From Melioribacter sp. (GTDB lineage: Bacteria; Bacteroidota; Ignavibacteria; Ignavibacteriales; Melioribacteraceae): DNA of 64,000 bases. This document shows, piece after piece, positions 8,240-18,033 of this stretch (its first letter is position 1; each line of letters starts with the position of its first letter). The position numbers and the translations under genes were made by a program. The stretch lies in NCBI GenBank assembly GCA_020723965.1, contig DYHW01000001.1:730587-794586 (forward strand), written 5' to 3'. A model generated the notes under the pieces. The model saw only the letters and a program-made list of their open reading frames with translations. It was not told where the DNA came from and did no database searches.

Positions 8240-8732
8240 AATTTTTCTTGGGCTAGGTACTAATTTAGGTGATAGATTATTTTTTCTTCGCTCTGCGGTT
8301 GCCTTGTTAAAGGAAAATAAATCGATCCGGCTTAATAAGCTTTCTTCTGTTTATGAAACTACTCCTTACGGAAATATTAACCAGCCAAATTTTCTTAACG
8401 CTGTTGCAGAAATTGAAACTACGCTTGAACTCTTCAGCTTATTCTATTATTTGAAATCGATAGAAGTGAAAATCGGCAGAACAGATCAAAAGAAACACTG
8501 GGGCCCCCGCGAAATTGATATTGATATTCTTTTTTACAATGAGTTAATTTATAATGGAGAAAACTTAACTATACCGCATAAAGAAATTATGCAAAGAGAT
8601 TTTGTTATTATACCTTTGATTGAAATTGCACCGGATTATGTGCATCCGCAGCATCGGAAAAGAATAAGTGAGCTGAATTTATCGTTAACAGAAAAACACA
8701 TCATCTCAAAAATGAAAAAAAAATTAGATTGA
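8229..8732 (+). CDS. folK: 2-amino-4-hydroxy-6-hydroxymethyldihydropteridine pyrophosphokinase
   Basis: Transfers pyrophosphate from ATP to 6-hydroxymethyl-7,8-dihydropterin, the FolB product. The 167-residue protein begins with LGLGTNLGDR, has SSVYETTPYG and NFLNAVAEIET, and carries the signature KKHWGPREIDIDIL with the Mg-binding acidic pair. The start overlaps folB by eleven bases. The pathway order within one transcript, FolB then FolK, is a common bacterial arrangement. Confidence 0.95.
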   Translation: MIDKIFLGLGTNLGDRLFFLRSAVALLKENKSIRLNKLSSVYETTPYGNINQPNFLNAVAEIETTLELFSLFYYLKSIEVKIGRTDQKKHWGPREIDIDILFYNELIYNGENLTIPHKEIMQRDFVIIPLIEIAPDYVHPQHRKRISELNLSLTEKHIISKMKKKLD

Positions 8733-8740
8733 GATAAAAC

Positions 8741-9388
8741 TTGCAAGAATTAAGATACATAGCAATTGAAGGAGTGATTGGCGCCGGCAAAACAACTCTT
8801 ACACAAAAAATTGCTGAGAAGCTTACGGCAAATCTGATCCTTGAAGAGTTCGAGGAGAATCCCTTTCTTGAAAAATTTTACGATGATAGAAAACGGTTTG
8901 CTTTTCAAACTCAAATTTTTTTTCTGATCAACCGCTATAAACAACAGCAGCAACTGAATCAGCAAGAACTCTTTACAAAATACATTGTTAGCGATTACAT
9001 TTTCCAAAAGGACAGAATATTTGCTTACCTAAATCTTTCCGGCGAAGAGCTGAAACTTTACGAAACAATCTTTCCGCTGCTCGAACGCGATATTCCGAAA
9101 CCTGACCTAGTTATCTTTCTCCAGTCAAGCATTGACCGTTTGATGTTGAACATTAGAAGCCGTGGAAGAAAATTTGAACGAAACTTAACACGCGCTTATC
9201 TTTCCGAACTTTCTGAAGCTTATAATAATTTTTTCTTCAAGTACAGCAACACTCCTCTTTTAATTGTCAACACAACCGATATAGATTTTGTGAACCGGAC
9301 TGAAGATTTTGACTTGCTATATGAACAAATATTTCGGGAAGATAGAGGATTCATCGAATATTTCAATCCCGAAGCAAAAGGAGAGTAA
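8741..9388 (+). CDS. Deoxynucleoside kinase (deoxyadenosine/deoxyguanosine/deoxycytidine type)
   Basis: A 215-residue salvage kinase of the dCK/dGK family that phosphorylates deoxynucleosides with ATP. The P-loop GVIGAGKT is at residues 11-18. Also visible are the substrate-side DYIFQKDRIFA segment and the arginine-rich lid SRGRKFER. The start appears to be TTG at 8741, since no ATG precedes the P-loop in this frame. The gene lies eight bases after folK. A folK-deoxynucleoside kinase pair is recurrent in Bacteroidota and relatives. Base specificity is not predictable by reading. Confidence 0.9.
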   Translation: MQELRYIAIEGVIGAGKTTLTQKIAEKLTANLILEEFEENPFLEKFYDDRKRFAFQTQIFFLINRYKQQQQLNQQELFTKYIVSDYIFQKDRIFAYLNLSGEELKLYETIFPLLERDIPKPDLVIFLQSSIDRLMLNIRSRGRKFERNLTRAYLSELSEAYNNFFFKYSNTPLLIVNTTDIDFVNRTEDFDLLYEQIFREDRGFIEYFNPEAKGE

Positions 9389-9610
9389 ATGGGTTTGCTA
9401 AGAATTATTATTTGGGCTCTTATCTTTTATATAGTTTATAAAACAGTTCGCGCTGTTATGAAAATAATATCCGAGAGTAAAAGATCAGCTAATCTGTTTC
9501 AGTCAAAAAAAACAAAACAGAGCAAACTGAAGATCGATAAAGAAGATATAATTGATGCTCATTTTGAAGAAATTGATTCATCAAAAGAAGAGACTAAAGA
9601 AAAAACTTAA
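9389..9610 (+). CDS. Small single-pass membrane protein (DUF4834-like)
   Basis: A 73-residue protein with one N-terminal membrane segment (about residues 3-23) and a charged cytoplasmic tail rich in Lys, Asp and Glu that contains DIIDAHFEEID. It resembles the small DUF4834-type proteins of Bacteroidota; no function is known. AAGGAG lies six bases before the ATG. The ATG follows the kinase stop directly, and its own stop shares one base with the next start (TAATG), so it is clearly part of the operon. Confidence 0.75.
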   Translation: MGLLRIIIWALIFYIVYKTVRAVMKIISESKRSANLFQSKKTKQSKLKIDKEDIIDAHFEEIDSSKEETKEKT

Positions 9611-10695
9611 TGCCCGCCAAAAACATCGTCAAGAATTTTGTGTCGTTACTGCTGAAAAGATTTTTATCAGTTGAAGAAAGGAGGGATAAAGAAATTGGCT
9701 CTCCCAAAAAAATCTTATTGGTTCGGCAGCACAATCAATTTGGCGATATGCTAGCAAGCGTTTCACTTTTCCGCGCTCTTAAAGAAAAATTCCCTTATAC
9801 AAAGATTGTTTTGTTAGCCAGTCCCGAAAATTTTTTTGCAGTCTCAAAAAATCCTTTCATAGATGAACTATTCGTTTTCGAAAAGAAAAATCTTTTCAAG
9901 TTATCTTACTTAAAAGAATTATATAAAGCGCTCCGTTCAGGGTATGACTTGGCTATAGTTCCTGCAACAGTTGCTATTTCGGCAACTAGCTGTCTGCTTG
10001 CAGGGCTTTCAGATGCTAAGATAAAAATCGGAATAAAGTCGTTAAATGGAAAAGAGAATAGATTTGCTTATCTTTTTCATCATAGAATTGATTTGGACTG
10101 GAGAAAATGCCCCGATGCTCATGTTTCTGATTTCATTTTGGATATTGTTCGACCATTTGGTATAAAAACTATAAACTTTAGTACGAGCATAACATTTGAC
10201 GAAATAGACAGACAGTCTGCATCAGATTTTATCCGGCAATTTAAAAAAGATGAAAAAAATAAATTGGTTGGACTTCATGTTGGCGCCGGAAAACCGCAGA
10301 ATAGATGGGCTATAGAGAAATTTGAAGAACTGCTGATCAAAATGAAAAACGAAAATGATTTTTGTTTTTATTTTACAGGAGGCAAAATGGACAATGAGCA
10401 GATAGATTACATCCAAAAAATTTTTGGCAGAAGCGCAGGATATTTTTTAGATAGAACTATTCCGGAACTTGCAGCTTTGATTTCAATGAGCGATCTTTTT
10501 ATTACTAATGATACAGGGGTTATGCATGTTGCAGGCGCAACAGCAAAGCCGCAAATTTCAATATTTGGACCTACCAATCCGTTCAACTGGGCGCCAATTG
10601 GAGAGAATAAATTTTTCATTCGCAAATCGGAACGGATAGATGATGTAACTGTAGATGATCTGCTTGAGTTGGTCCGTTTCATTTTTAAAAGGTAA
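9610..10695 (+). CDS. Glycosyltransferase family 9 (heptosyltransferase-like)
   Basis: A 361-residue GT-B glycosyltransferase related to lipopolysaccharide heptosyltransferases. The N-terminal domain has LLVRQHNQFGDML, the segment around the catalytic acid. The C-terminal domain has GLHVGAGKPQNRW and the donor-binding block TNDTGVMHVAGATAKP followed by SIFGPTNP. It is likely involved in outer-membrane glycan or LPS core assembly on the cytoplasmic face. Donor and acceptor sugars are unknown. It is translationally linked to the small membrane protein upstream by a one-base overlap. Confidence 0.9.
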   Translation: MPAKNIVKNFVSLLLKRFLSVEERRDKEIGSPKKILLVRQHNQFGDMLASVSLFRALKEKFPYTKIVLLASPENFFAVSKNPFIDELFVFEKKNLFKLSYLKELYKALRSGYDLAIVPATVAISATSCLLAGLSDAKIKIGIKSLNGKENRFAYLFHHRIDLDWRKCPDAHVSDFILDIVRPFGIKTINFSTSITFDEIDRQSASDFIRQFKKDEKNKLVGLHVGAGKPQNRWAIEKFEELLIKMKNENDFCFYFTGGKMDNEQIDYIQKIFGRSAGYFLDRTIPELAALISMSDLFITNDTGVMHVAGATAKPQISIFGPTNPFNWAPIGENKFFIRKSERIDDVTVDDLLELVRFIFKR

Positions 10696-10702
10696 AACAA
10701 AG

Positions 10703-12262
10703 ATGCGTGTTGAAAAGAGAAACATTGCCGCAGTAGATGTTGGTACAAATTCATTTCATCTTATTGTTGTGAAAGCAAAAGAGAACGGAAATTTTGAGAT
10801 TATTGACCGCGAAAGGGAAGTAATACGTTTAAGCGAAGGAAACACAGACGATATTAAGAGAATCCATCCCAAAGCTATTGAACGAGCAGTTAAAACACTG
10901 AAACGATTTAAAGGAATTGCAGATTCTCATAAAGCGCCTTTGCGCGCTGTAGCTACTAGCGCTGTTCGTGAAGCATTCAATAAAAATGAATTTATAAAAA
11001 GAGTATTTGATGAAACCGGTATTGAAATAGAAGTTATTAGCGGATACGAAGAAGCACGGTTGGTCTATCTTGGAATATTGAAAGCGGTTCCGGTATTCAA
11101 CAAAAAAGTTCTAATGATCGATCTTGGCGGAGGCAGCACTGAATTTCTAATTGGCGAAAAAGGGAAGACGCTTTATACTATGAGTTTGAAATTAGGAGCG
11201 GTTCGGCTGGCTCAAAAATTCTTTACCGATTTTAAACTGAGCAAAAATTCTATAAATGAGTGCCACAAATGGGTTCAAGGTGAAATTTGTAATGCTGCAG
11301 AAGCCGCCAAGCGTATCGGATTCGACTTATCTGTTGGCTGTTCAGGAACTATTATGGCAAGCGGATTTATGATAGAAGCAATGTTGAAAGGGAAAACATT
11401 TCAAAATAATCTGCTTAATAATTATGAGTTCACTAGAAAGGATTTTAATTTAATAAGGAATGAAGTTCTTAAAAGAAAAACAGTTGAGAAAAGAAAAAAA
11501 ATTCCGGGAATTGATGATAAACGCGCAGATATAATTCCTGCTGGAATAATTATTCTTGATGAAATTTTCAAAGCATTCGAACTTGAAAAGATGACTATTT
11601 CCGGCTATGCTTTAAGAGAAGGAATTATTGTTGATTCGCTGCAAAAAGCGCATTCAGATGACTCCAAGCCCAATCTTGCAGATATACGAATGGAAAGCGT
11701 AAAAAATCTTGCGGAGTCGTTTCATTATGATCTGGAACATTGCAGGCATATATCGGCATTAGCCGTTCAAGTGTTCGATCAATTACAGCCGCTACACAAA
11801 CTTGATGGACAATGCCGTGAGTATATTGAAGCAGCCGCACTTCTGCACGATATTGGTTATCATATTTCGCATACTAACCATCACCATCACAGTTATTATA
11901 TAATTAAGAATAGCGAACTGCTCGGCTTTAACGAAACTGAAATAAATATTATAGCTTATACAGCAAGATATCACCGGAAAAGTCATCCTAAATTAAGTCA
12001 TGATGATTTCAGCGCACTTACAGAAAAAACGAGGCATATCGTCAAAAAACTTTCTGCTATTCTTCGCGTTGTGGATGCATTGGACAGAACCCATTCGAAA
12101 ACGATCGAGAAGATCCGCGCTGAAGTGAAAAAAGAGAGCGTTGTTTTAAAACTGCGGGTGAATAAAGACAGGTATCCCGAAATTGAATTGTGGAACTTCG
12201 AAAGAAGAAAAGCTCTCTTCGAAGAAGTGTTCGGCAAAAAAGTTACTTTGATTTTAGAATGA
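10703..12262 (+). CDS. ppx: Ppx/GppA exopolyphosphatase with C-terminal HD domain
   Basis: A 519-residue member of the ASKHA phosphatases that hydrolyse inorganic polyphosphate or pppGpp. The phosphate-1 motif AAVDVGTNSFHLIVV is at the N-terminus, ATSAVREAFN and the phosphate-2 motif IDLGGGSTEF follow, and RADIIPAGIIIL closes the catalytic core. From about residue 335 there is an HD-type domain with HDIGYH (His382-Asp383) and a run of four histidines nearby. The ATG at 10703, eight bases after the glycosyltransferase stop, is preferred over an upstream in-frame ATG at 10655. The upstream one would overlap the previous gene and add an unrelated 16-residue leader. It converges on the kinase gene with only 22 bases between stops. 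Confidence 0.92.
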   Translation: MRVEKRNIAAVDVGTNSFHLIVVKAKENGNFEIIDREREVIRLSEGNTDDIKRIHPKAIERAVKTLKRFKGIADSHKAPLRAVATSAVREAFNKNEFIKRVFDETGIEIEVISGYEEARLVYLGILKAVPVFNKKVLMIDLGGGSTEFLIGEKGKTLYTMSLKLGAVRLAQKFFTDFKLSKNSINECHKWVQGEICNAAEAAKRIGFDLSVGCSGTIMASGFMIEAMLKGKTFQNNLLNNYEFTRKDFNLIRNEVLKRKTVEKRKKIPGIDDKRADIIPAGIIILDEIFKAFELEKMTISGYALREGIIVDSLQKAHSDDSKPNLADIRMESVKNLAESFHYDLEHCRHISALAVQVFDQLQPLHKLDGQCREYIEAAALLHDIGYHISHTNHHHHSYYIIKNSELLGFNETEINIIAYTARYHRKSHPKLSHDDFSALTEKTRHIVKKLSAILRVVDALDRTHSKTIEKIRAEVKKESVVLKLRVNKDRYPEIELWNFERRKALFEEVFGKKVTLILE

Positions 12263-12284
12263 GTATGATATACTTAGTGTGAAA

Positions 12285-15086
12285 TTATTTAGCAGAGGGG
12301 ATAGTAAAGTAAAAAGCAGTTCCTTTTCCAGCTTCGCTTTCAACCCAAATCTTTCCTCTCATTCGTTCTATCATCTCTTGGCAAAGAACAAGCCCCAAGC
12401 CGGTTCCTTCTTCTCCGGCTGTTCCTCGCGATGTATAAGTTACATCCAAACGGAATATTTTTTTTTGAATATCTTCGTCTATGCCTACCCCGGAATCTTT
12501 AACGCACACTTCAACAAAATTTTCTTTTGTTTGGCTGCTAACAATAACTTCCCCCCCTCTAAAAGTGAATTTTATTCCGTTCGAAATAAGATTTTCTATA
12601 ATCGAATTCAACATTCTTTCATCTGCATAAACAAATTCATTTTTGGTTACTTCATTTAAAACAGTAATTCCTTTATTAGCAGCATTGGCAAGAACTAAAT
12701 TCATAGCATAATCTACGCTTGAATAGAGTTCTATCTTTTCAATGTTTACTTCAATTCTGCCGGTTTGAATGCGAGACCACTCTAAAAGGTGCTGGATCAA
12801 AGTATAAAGATTTTTAGTTGACTTATTTATGTTGCCGATGAATCTTTTAATTTGTTCTTTTTCCAACTCTTCAAAATTTTCTACTAACGCATTTGCAAAG
12901 CCTAATAATCCCAAAAACGGACTTTTCAGATCGTGCGCAACAATTGAAAAGAACTTGTCTTTTGTTGCGTTCAGTTGTTTTAATTCTTCTTCAGATCTCT
13001 TTATAGCTTCTTCGGCAATTTTTTGTTCTGTTATATCTGTAAATGTTGAGAAGACTCTAAAAGGTTTCTCTTCGCCATTCCGAAATTCCGGAATAGCGTC
13101 AATCACTAACCATTTATATCTTTCTTCGCGAGGGTGGAATATCCCCATAATCACATTATTAACAGGTCTGGAAGTTTTAAGAGCAATAATTCCGGGATAT
13201 TCATCCTTTGGGAAATCGGTTCCATCTTCACGAATGGCTTTCCAGCTTGAATCCTTTGGGGTAATTCCCAACAATTGGTCAATTGTTAAACCAAGAATTT
13301 CGCAGGCCGCGGGATTAGCCAATGTAACTTGTCCGTCTGCATTCTGATAAATTATTCCTTGCGCCATAGATTCGAACAATCTTCTATACCGTTGTTCCGA
13401 TTCTTTTAGCTCTGTTTTTGCCTTTACCCATTCAGTTAAATCTCTAACCGTAACGCACAATACTTCTTTGCCGCTGTAAGTGATAAGGTCGGCTCTAACT
13501 TCAACGTTAATTTGAATTCCACTTTTATGTTTGTGTTTCCTTGCACCAATGTAATGGCGTTTTCTTCTTATAGTTTTTTCTATGTGATTGTTGATGTTTG
13601 ATTTTTCGTGTGCAACTAAATCATAATATGTTAACTGAAGAATCTCTTCTTCAGTATAACCAACAAGTTTCTGATAAGCAGGATTACAGGCAATTACTTT
13701 TTTGGAAGAGAGATCATAAAGTACTATTCCATCTGTAACTTGTTCAACGATCGCTCTAAAACGTTCTTCGCTTTTTCTTAGAACTTCTTCTGTGCGCTTT
13801 CGTTCAAGCGCATTTAGAATAATTTGACCTGCGGTTCTGAGAATAAAATCATCTTCATCTCGCCAGCTTTTATCTTTTTTTGAAGAACAAGCTGCAACCA
13901 GTCCCTCTAAAGATTTATCTTTCATTAAAGGAACTATAACGAAAGAATCTATTTTCTCGCGCAGAAAGAATTCTTTTTCATCTTGAGCCCAATCTGGAAA
14001 GCTGATAGTGTCGTCATTTCTGATGCTTTCATTTTTACTTAGTTTCTCAAATATCCAATGGTAGGTGCTTAAAAGGAAAGACTCAAAAGCGATGCTAACA
14101 TCCGGCGCACGCTCTGCGCTCCATTTATATAATTTTGTCGCTACTCCGTTGTTGTTTATCTGGTAGACAAAACAATATTCCGATTTTGTAATTGCGCCAA
14201 TACTTGCAAGAACTTTAAGAATCTCATCGTCAATTTTTTCAAAATGGATATTTATAAAGTTATTAGCAGTTGAAAAAATAAATTTCTCTAATTCTAAACG
14301 ATATGTAAGTGTTTCTAACGCAGCTTTTTTATTTGTAATATCTCTGAAAACAAGAACGACGCCGGTTACAGCTCCTTTTTCATCTGCTATCAAAGTGGTT
14401 GTTTCTTCAATTGTAATAAAATTACCCTTGTCGTTTACTAGAATCATTTCATTTGGTCTGTTTAGACTGTGTCCTTCCCGCAAAATGCGCGATACCGGGT
14501 CTTCGAGAAGAAGTTTTGTGCGGTAATCAATAACTGTAAAAACTTTACTGATGTGCAAACCGATTACAGCGATTTGTTTGTGAAGAGTAATTTCTTCGGC
14601 TATTCGATTGAAAAATTTTATTATACCAAGATTATCAGTTGCAATTATTGCATCTCCAATGCTTTTTAAAGTTGCTTCAAGCCAGCGCTCGCTCTCCTTT
14701 AGCATTGTTTCTATTTTTTGTTTGTAGAGCGCAACTTCTATTGTTGTTTCCAATTCTCTTTGGTTGAATGGTTTGATGAGGTATCCGAAAGGTTGGGTTC
14801 GTTTTGCGCGCTCGAGTGTTTTCTCGTCTGAATATGCCGTCAGGTAAACTATAGGAACATCTATCTTCAATTGGATCTCTTCAGCGGCTTTAATGCCGTC
14901 CATCTCGCTGCCCAAAGAAATATCCATCAAGATCAAATTTGGCAGATGACTCAACGCTTTTTCAATAGCTTCTTCTCCGGTAGATGCAATTGCTGCAACA
15001 TCGTAACCGCTTCTTTTCAATCGATCGGAAAGTTCAAAAGCGATTATCGATTCATCTTCTACAACAAGTATTCTGCTTTTATCCAT
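12285..15086 (-). CDS. Hybrid sensor histidine kinase: receiver-PAS-GAF-PAS-PAS-HisKA-HATPase
   Basis: A 933-residue signal-transduction kinase with no membrane segment, so it is probably cytosolic. It starts with a receiver domain (phosphoacceptor Asp55 in LILMDISLG, conserved Lys in LIKPFN). PAS (about 130-250), GAF (about 260-425) and two further PAS domains follow. The transmitter has H-box VAHDLKSP with His718, N-box ENLISNGIKFT, G1 DSGVGID and G2 GTGLGLVL. A receiver at the N-terminus implies input from another kinase as well as from the sensory domains. ATG 15086 is chosen because GGTGGAG precedes it directly; a TTG five codons upstream is the alternative. No partner regulator lies nearby. 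The ligand is unknown. Confidence 0.9.
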   Translation of the reverse strand: MDKSRILVVEDESIIAFELSDRLKRSGYDVAAIASTGEEAIEKALSHLPNLILMDISLGSEMDGIKAAEEIQLKIDVPIVYLTAYSDEKTLERAKRTQPFGYLIKPFNQRELETTIEVALYKQKIETMLKESERWLEATLKSIGDAIIATDNLGIIKFFNRIAEEITLHKQIAVIGLHISKVFTVIDYRTKLLLEDPVSRILREGHSLNRPNEMILVNDKGNFITIEETTTLIADEKGAVTGVVLVFRDITNKKAALETLTYRLELEKFIFSTANNFINIHFEKIDDEILKVLASIGAITKSEYCFVYQINNNGVATKLYKWSAERAPDVSIAFESFLLSTYHWIFEKLSKNESIRNDDTISFPDWAQDEKEFFLREKIDSFVIVPLMKDKSLEGLVAACSSKKDKSWRDEDDFILRTAGQIILNALERKRTEEVLRKSEERFRAIVEQVTDGIVLYDLSSKKVIACNPAYQKLVGYTEEEILQLTYYDLVAHEKSNINNHIEKTIRRKRHYIGARKHKHKSGIQINVEVRADLITYSGKEVLCVTVRDLTEWVKAKTELKESEQRYRRLFESMAQGIIYQNADGQVTLANPAACEILGLTIDQLLGITPKDSSWKAIREDGTDFPKDEYPGIIALKTSRPVNNVIMGIFHPREERYKWLVIDAIPEFRNGEEKPFRVFSTFTDITEQKIAEEAIKRSEEELKQLNATKDKFFSIVAHDLKSPFLGLLGFANALVENFEELEKEQIKRFIGNINKSTKNLYTLIQHLLEWSRIQTGRIEVNIEKIELYSSVDYAMNLVLANAANKGITVLNEVTKNEFVYADERMLNSIIENLISNGIKFTFRGGEVIVSSQTKENFVEVCVKDSGVGIDEDIQKKIFRLDVTYTSRGTAGEEGTGLGLVLCQEMIERMRGKIWVESEAGKGTAFYFTIPSAK

Positions 15087-15088
15087 TA

Positions 15089-15095
15089 CTCCACC
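15089..15095 (-). promoter_or_regulatory. Ribosome binding site of the kinase gene
   Basis: On the minus strand GGTGGAG lies just before the ATG at 15086. The spacing is short (two bases), but it is the only purine-rich match near either candidate start. Confidence 0.4.
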
Positions 15096-15843
15096 CGTCA
15101 AATTTTTCTGTGCGGGTTAAAGTGAACTTAGTGTATGTCGAAATGCCGGAACTTATCTTTCGGTACCGTGTCTTCAAAAGCAAATTTTTCTCTTTTATTT
15201 GTAAGAATACTATTGGATGACCCACAGTCTTTTGGCAGCTGAACATTTTGCCGTTATCATATATATCTGTTCTTAACTTTTTGATGAAACTCATTTGCCG
15301 CTGCTTCTTCTCAACAGCAATAAGTGGAAATTGAGTTTCAATTCCAGATACTATTTTGTGTGCGAGTGCAGGGCGGCTTTTTAAGAAAAATACCAACATT
15401 ACCCCAAAATGTAGAAAACAAGAATAACCAACATAAATAATAGGTCTTTTCCTCATCATCGCACCACTGCGCATTTTCATCCACATTATTATCGAAGAAA
15501 ATAGGAGGATCTTTATAGAGGAATGTTCTTTTCTTGATATTTGTTTCCGGTTATAACAATATGAATAATTATATGAAACTTTATGTTTGAAAACAATTCG
15601 GACCCCTCAGAACGACTATTTTGAGACTGCCCCGGCATATCGCAAAGCCATGCTAATGGCATTATTATTCACCGGCTTAGCGAAATCGATATCTTAATAG
15701 AGCTAAATGAAAAGATAATTCAACGTATTTATAAGATGGGAGTAAGGGAAAAGAATTCAAAAAAATATTTTTGGATAAGAGTTCTTTTTGCATTTTTAAG
15801 AACGTGTTAGTTATATTTGGCAGTCAATTTTTCAAAATGGTGT
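15096..15843. other. Long intergenic region with possible gene remnant
   Basis: About 750 bases separate the kinase from asnS; they should contain both divergent promoters. Near 15625-15810 one plus-strand frame is open for 61 codons and reads rather protein-like (IDILIELNEKIIQRIYKMG), but it lacks a start codon before the second half. A neighbouring frame at 15602-15697 also reads hydrophobic and coherent (AMLMALLFTGLAKS). This may be a frameshifted gene remnant. The minus-strand frame at 15079-15486 overlaps the kinase start and looks non-coding. No RNA gene or strong repeat was recognised. Confidence 0.3.
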
Positions 15844-17148
15844 ATGGGAATCAGACCTTCTGTTTACGTTAAGGACCTCGGCAAGCACGTCGGTAAAGAA
15901 GTTACTTTGAAAGGGTGGCTTTACAATAAAAGATCAAGCGGTAAATTGAAATTTTTAATTATGCGCGATGGCAGCGGTTATGTGCAGTGCGTTGTATTCA
16001 AAGGAAATGTTGCAGATGAAGTATTTGAAAACGCCGATAAACTCACTCAAGAATCGTCATTCGAAGTAACCGGCAAGGTAAAAGTAGAACCGCGTTCTGT
16101 TGGGGGCTACGAACTTGATGCGACAGATGTGAAAATTATTTCCATTGCTCAAGAATATCCGATAACGCCAAAAGAACACGGCATAGAATTTCTTATCGAT
16201 AATCGTCATCTCTGGGTTCGTTCCAAAAAGCAAATAGCAATTTTGAAGATTCGCGCGCGCATTGTAAAAGCCATTCGCGATTTCTTCGATTCACGCGGAT
16301 TCGTTCTATTCGATCCGCCAATCATCACGCCAAACGCATGCGAAGGAACCTCAACACTTTTTGAGATGGAATATTTTGATCTCGGCAAAGCTTACTTAAC
16401 GCAATCCGGACAACTTTATGCAGAAAGCGGGGCAATGGCGCTCGGAAAAGTTTATACTTTTGGTCCAACATTCCGCGCAGAGAAATCTAAAACGCGCAGA
16501 CACTTAACAGAATTCTGGATGGTTGAACCGGAGATGGCTTTTTATGATCTTGATGATGATATGGACCTCGCCGAAGAATTTTTGGAATACATTGTTCAAT
16601 GCGTTCTCACTGATAAACAAGAGGAGTTGAAAGAGCTTGAACGCGACACAACCAAACTTGAATGTGTTAAGAGACCATTCCCAAGAATTTCTTACACTGA
16701 AGCTGTTGAGTTGTTGAAGAAGAAAGGCAATGATTTTCAATGGGGTAATGATTTTGGTGGTGCAGATGAAACTTTGATTGGAGAAGAATTTGATCGTCCG
16801 GTTATGATTCATCGTTATCCGTCCGAAATAAAAGCATTCTATATGAAACGCGATCCGGAAAATCCTAAAGTGGCTCTTGCCGTTGATGTAATTGCGCCCG
16901 AAGGTTATGGTGAAATTATTGGAGGCAGCCAGCGCGAAGACAATTTGGACTTTCTGCTTGAAAGAATTAAAGAACACAATTTGCCGCAATCTTTTTTTGA
17001 GTGGTATTTGGATTTGAGAAGATTCGGATCGGTTCCGCATTCCGGTTTTGGTCTAGGTCTTGAAAGAACTGTTAGCTGGATTTGCGGACTTGATCATTTG
17101 CGCGAAGCAATTCCATTTCCTAGAATGATTTACAGGAATACTCCATAG
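15844..17148 (+). CDS. asnS: Asparaginyl-tRNA synthetase
   Basis: Charges tRNA-Asn with asparagine. The 434-residue class IIb synthetase has an N-terminal OB fold for the anticodon ([20 protein letters not shown]). Its catalytic core includes motif 2 ([16 protein letters not shown]) with the AsnRS-type continuation MVEPEMAF, and motif 3 [15 protein letters not shown]. The ATG at 15844 fits the usual family N-terminus. An in-frame TTG at 15817 would add nine residues; neither has a clear ribosome site. The stop at 17146-17148 is directly followed by the nuoJ ATG, which is an odd partner and suggests co-transcription. Confidence 0.93.
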   Translation: MGIRPSVYVKDLGKHVGKEVTLKGWLYNKRSSGKLKFLIMRDGSGYVQCVVFKGNVADEVFENADKLTQESSFEVTGKVKVEPRSVGGYELDATDVKIISIAQEYPITPKEHGIEFLIDNRHLWVRSKKQIAILKIRARIVKAIRDFFDSRGFVLFDPPIITPNACEGTSTLFEMEYFDLGKAYLTQSGQLYAESGAMALGKVYTFGPTFRAEKSKTRRHLTEFWMVEPEMAFYDLDDDMDLAEEFLEYIVQCVLTDKQEELKELERDTTKLECVKRPFPRISYTEAVELLKKKGNDFQWGNDFGGADETLIGEEFDRPVMIHRYPSEIKAFYMKRDPENPKVALAVDVIAPEGYGEIIGGSQREDNLDFLLERIKEHNLPQSFFEWYLDLRRFGSVPHSGFGLGLERTVSWICGLDHLREAIPFPRMIYRNTP

Positions 17149-17664
17149 ATGAATCTTGAATTAATTCTCTTTATCCTTTTGGCTTCAGTTGCTGCTGTAT
17201 CATCCATTGTGATGATCACTCGTAAAAATGCTGTTATAAGTGCTGTTTTTTTAGTCCTCAACTTTTTTGCTCTTGCAGGTTTGTATTTACTTCTCAACGC
17301 GCAGTTCATAGCTGTTGTTCAGGTAATTGTTTACACCGGCGCAATTATGGTGTTATTCCTTTTCGTTTTAATGCTGTTGAATACTGAATCGGAACACAAA
17401 TTATTTGTTGATAAACGTGCGATCAAATTTTTCGCAATTCTTATTAGCGCTTTCGTTTTTGTACAGCTTGCTTATCTTATCTTTTTCGGTAAACCATCAA
17501 GAACTTTAACGCCCGATGAAGTAGCAAGCGTTAATGCCGGAACAATTCAAACAATTGGACAGCAACTTTATACTAATTATATAATTCCTTTTGAAGTTGC
17601 AGGATTTTTACTTCTTGCAGCTACAATTGGCGCATTAGTTTTAGCAAAGAAAAAATTCGAGTAA
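17149..17664 (+). CDS. nuoJ: NADH-quinone oxidoreductase subunit J (partial nuo set, copy 1)
   Basis: A membrane subunit of complex I with about five helices (171 residues). It carries the characteristic FIAVVQVIVYTGAIMVLFLFVLML in three overlapping parts, including the flexible TM3 region used in coupling quinone reduction to proton transfer. It follows asnS with no spacer. Together with nuoK, L, M and N it forms a plus-strand membrane-arm module; A, B, C, D, H and I are not next to it. A second nuoJ lies at 29497-29994. Confidence 0.93.
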   Translation: MNLELILFILLASVAAVSSIVMITRKNAVISAVFLVLNFFALAGLYLLLNAQFIAVVQVIVYTGAIMVLFLFVLMLLNTESEHKLFVDKRAIKFFAILISAFVFVQLAYLIFFGKPSRTLTPDEVASVNAGTIQTIGQQLYTNYIIPFEVAGFLLLAATIGALVLAKKKFE

Positions 17665-17724
17665 CGTTTGTTACTCTGACCCCGGTGGTAATTGGGAGAA
17701 GAGTGAAATGGAGAAAAAAGAAAC

Positions 17725-18033
17725 ATGTCATCAATCCCGATGGAATATTATCTGATCCTCAGCGCTTTCATGTTCAGTGTCGGCGTTGCAGGAGTTCTTA
17801 TCAGACGAAATGCGATCGTTGTCTTTATGTGTATTGAATTGATGCTTAATTCCGCAAATCTCTCGCTTGTAACTTTTTCATCTTATCTTGGAAATCCAAT
17901 TGGGCAAGTTTTCGTATTCTTTGTAATGACTGTGGCAGCAGCAGAAGCCGCTGTAGGATTGGCAATTATTATTGCGATTTTTAGAAATAAAAAAACAGTT
18001 AACATTGACGAGATAAATATTTTCAAATGGTAA
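17725..18033 (+). CDS. nuoK: NADH-quinone oxidoreductase subunit K (copy 1)
   Basis: A 102-residue, three-helix complex I subunit of the antiporter-linked chain. The two membrane glutamates expected for proton transfer are present in [12 protein letters not shown] and [11 protein letters not shown]. The ATG at 17725 gives the [14 protein letters not shown] start, close to the family's normal N-terminus. The end overlaps nuoL by seven bases (ATGGTAA), giving coupled translation. Confidence 0.93.
   Translation: MSSIPMEYYLILSAFMFSVGVAGVLIRRNAIVVFMCIELMLNSANLSLVTFSSYLGNPIGQVFVFFVMTVAAAEAAVGLAIIIAIFRNKKTVNIDEINIFKW

Noticed and set aside
10655..10702. Upstream ATG for the exopolyphosphatase
   Set aside because: It would overlap the glycosyltransferase end and add 16 residues that are not part of the family; ATG 10703 directly precedes the conserved phosphate motif.
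12279..12659. Plus-strand frame of 126 codons at the end of the kinase
   Set aside because: It is the antisense of the conserved HATPase domain of the kinase, which has clear motifs.
15079..15486. Minus-strand open frame of 135 codons before the kinase gene
   Set aside because: It overlaps the kinase start, has no ribosome site, and its translation has no coherent domain or repeat pattern.
16504..17040. Long minus-strand frame opposite asnS
   Set aside because: It is antisense to the conserved AsnRS catalytic core.
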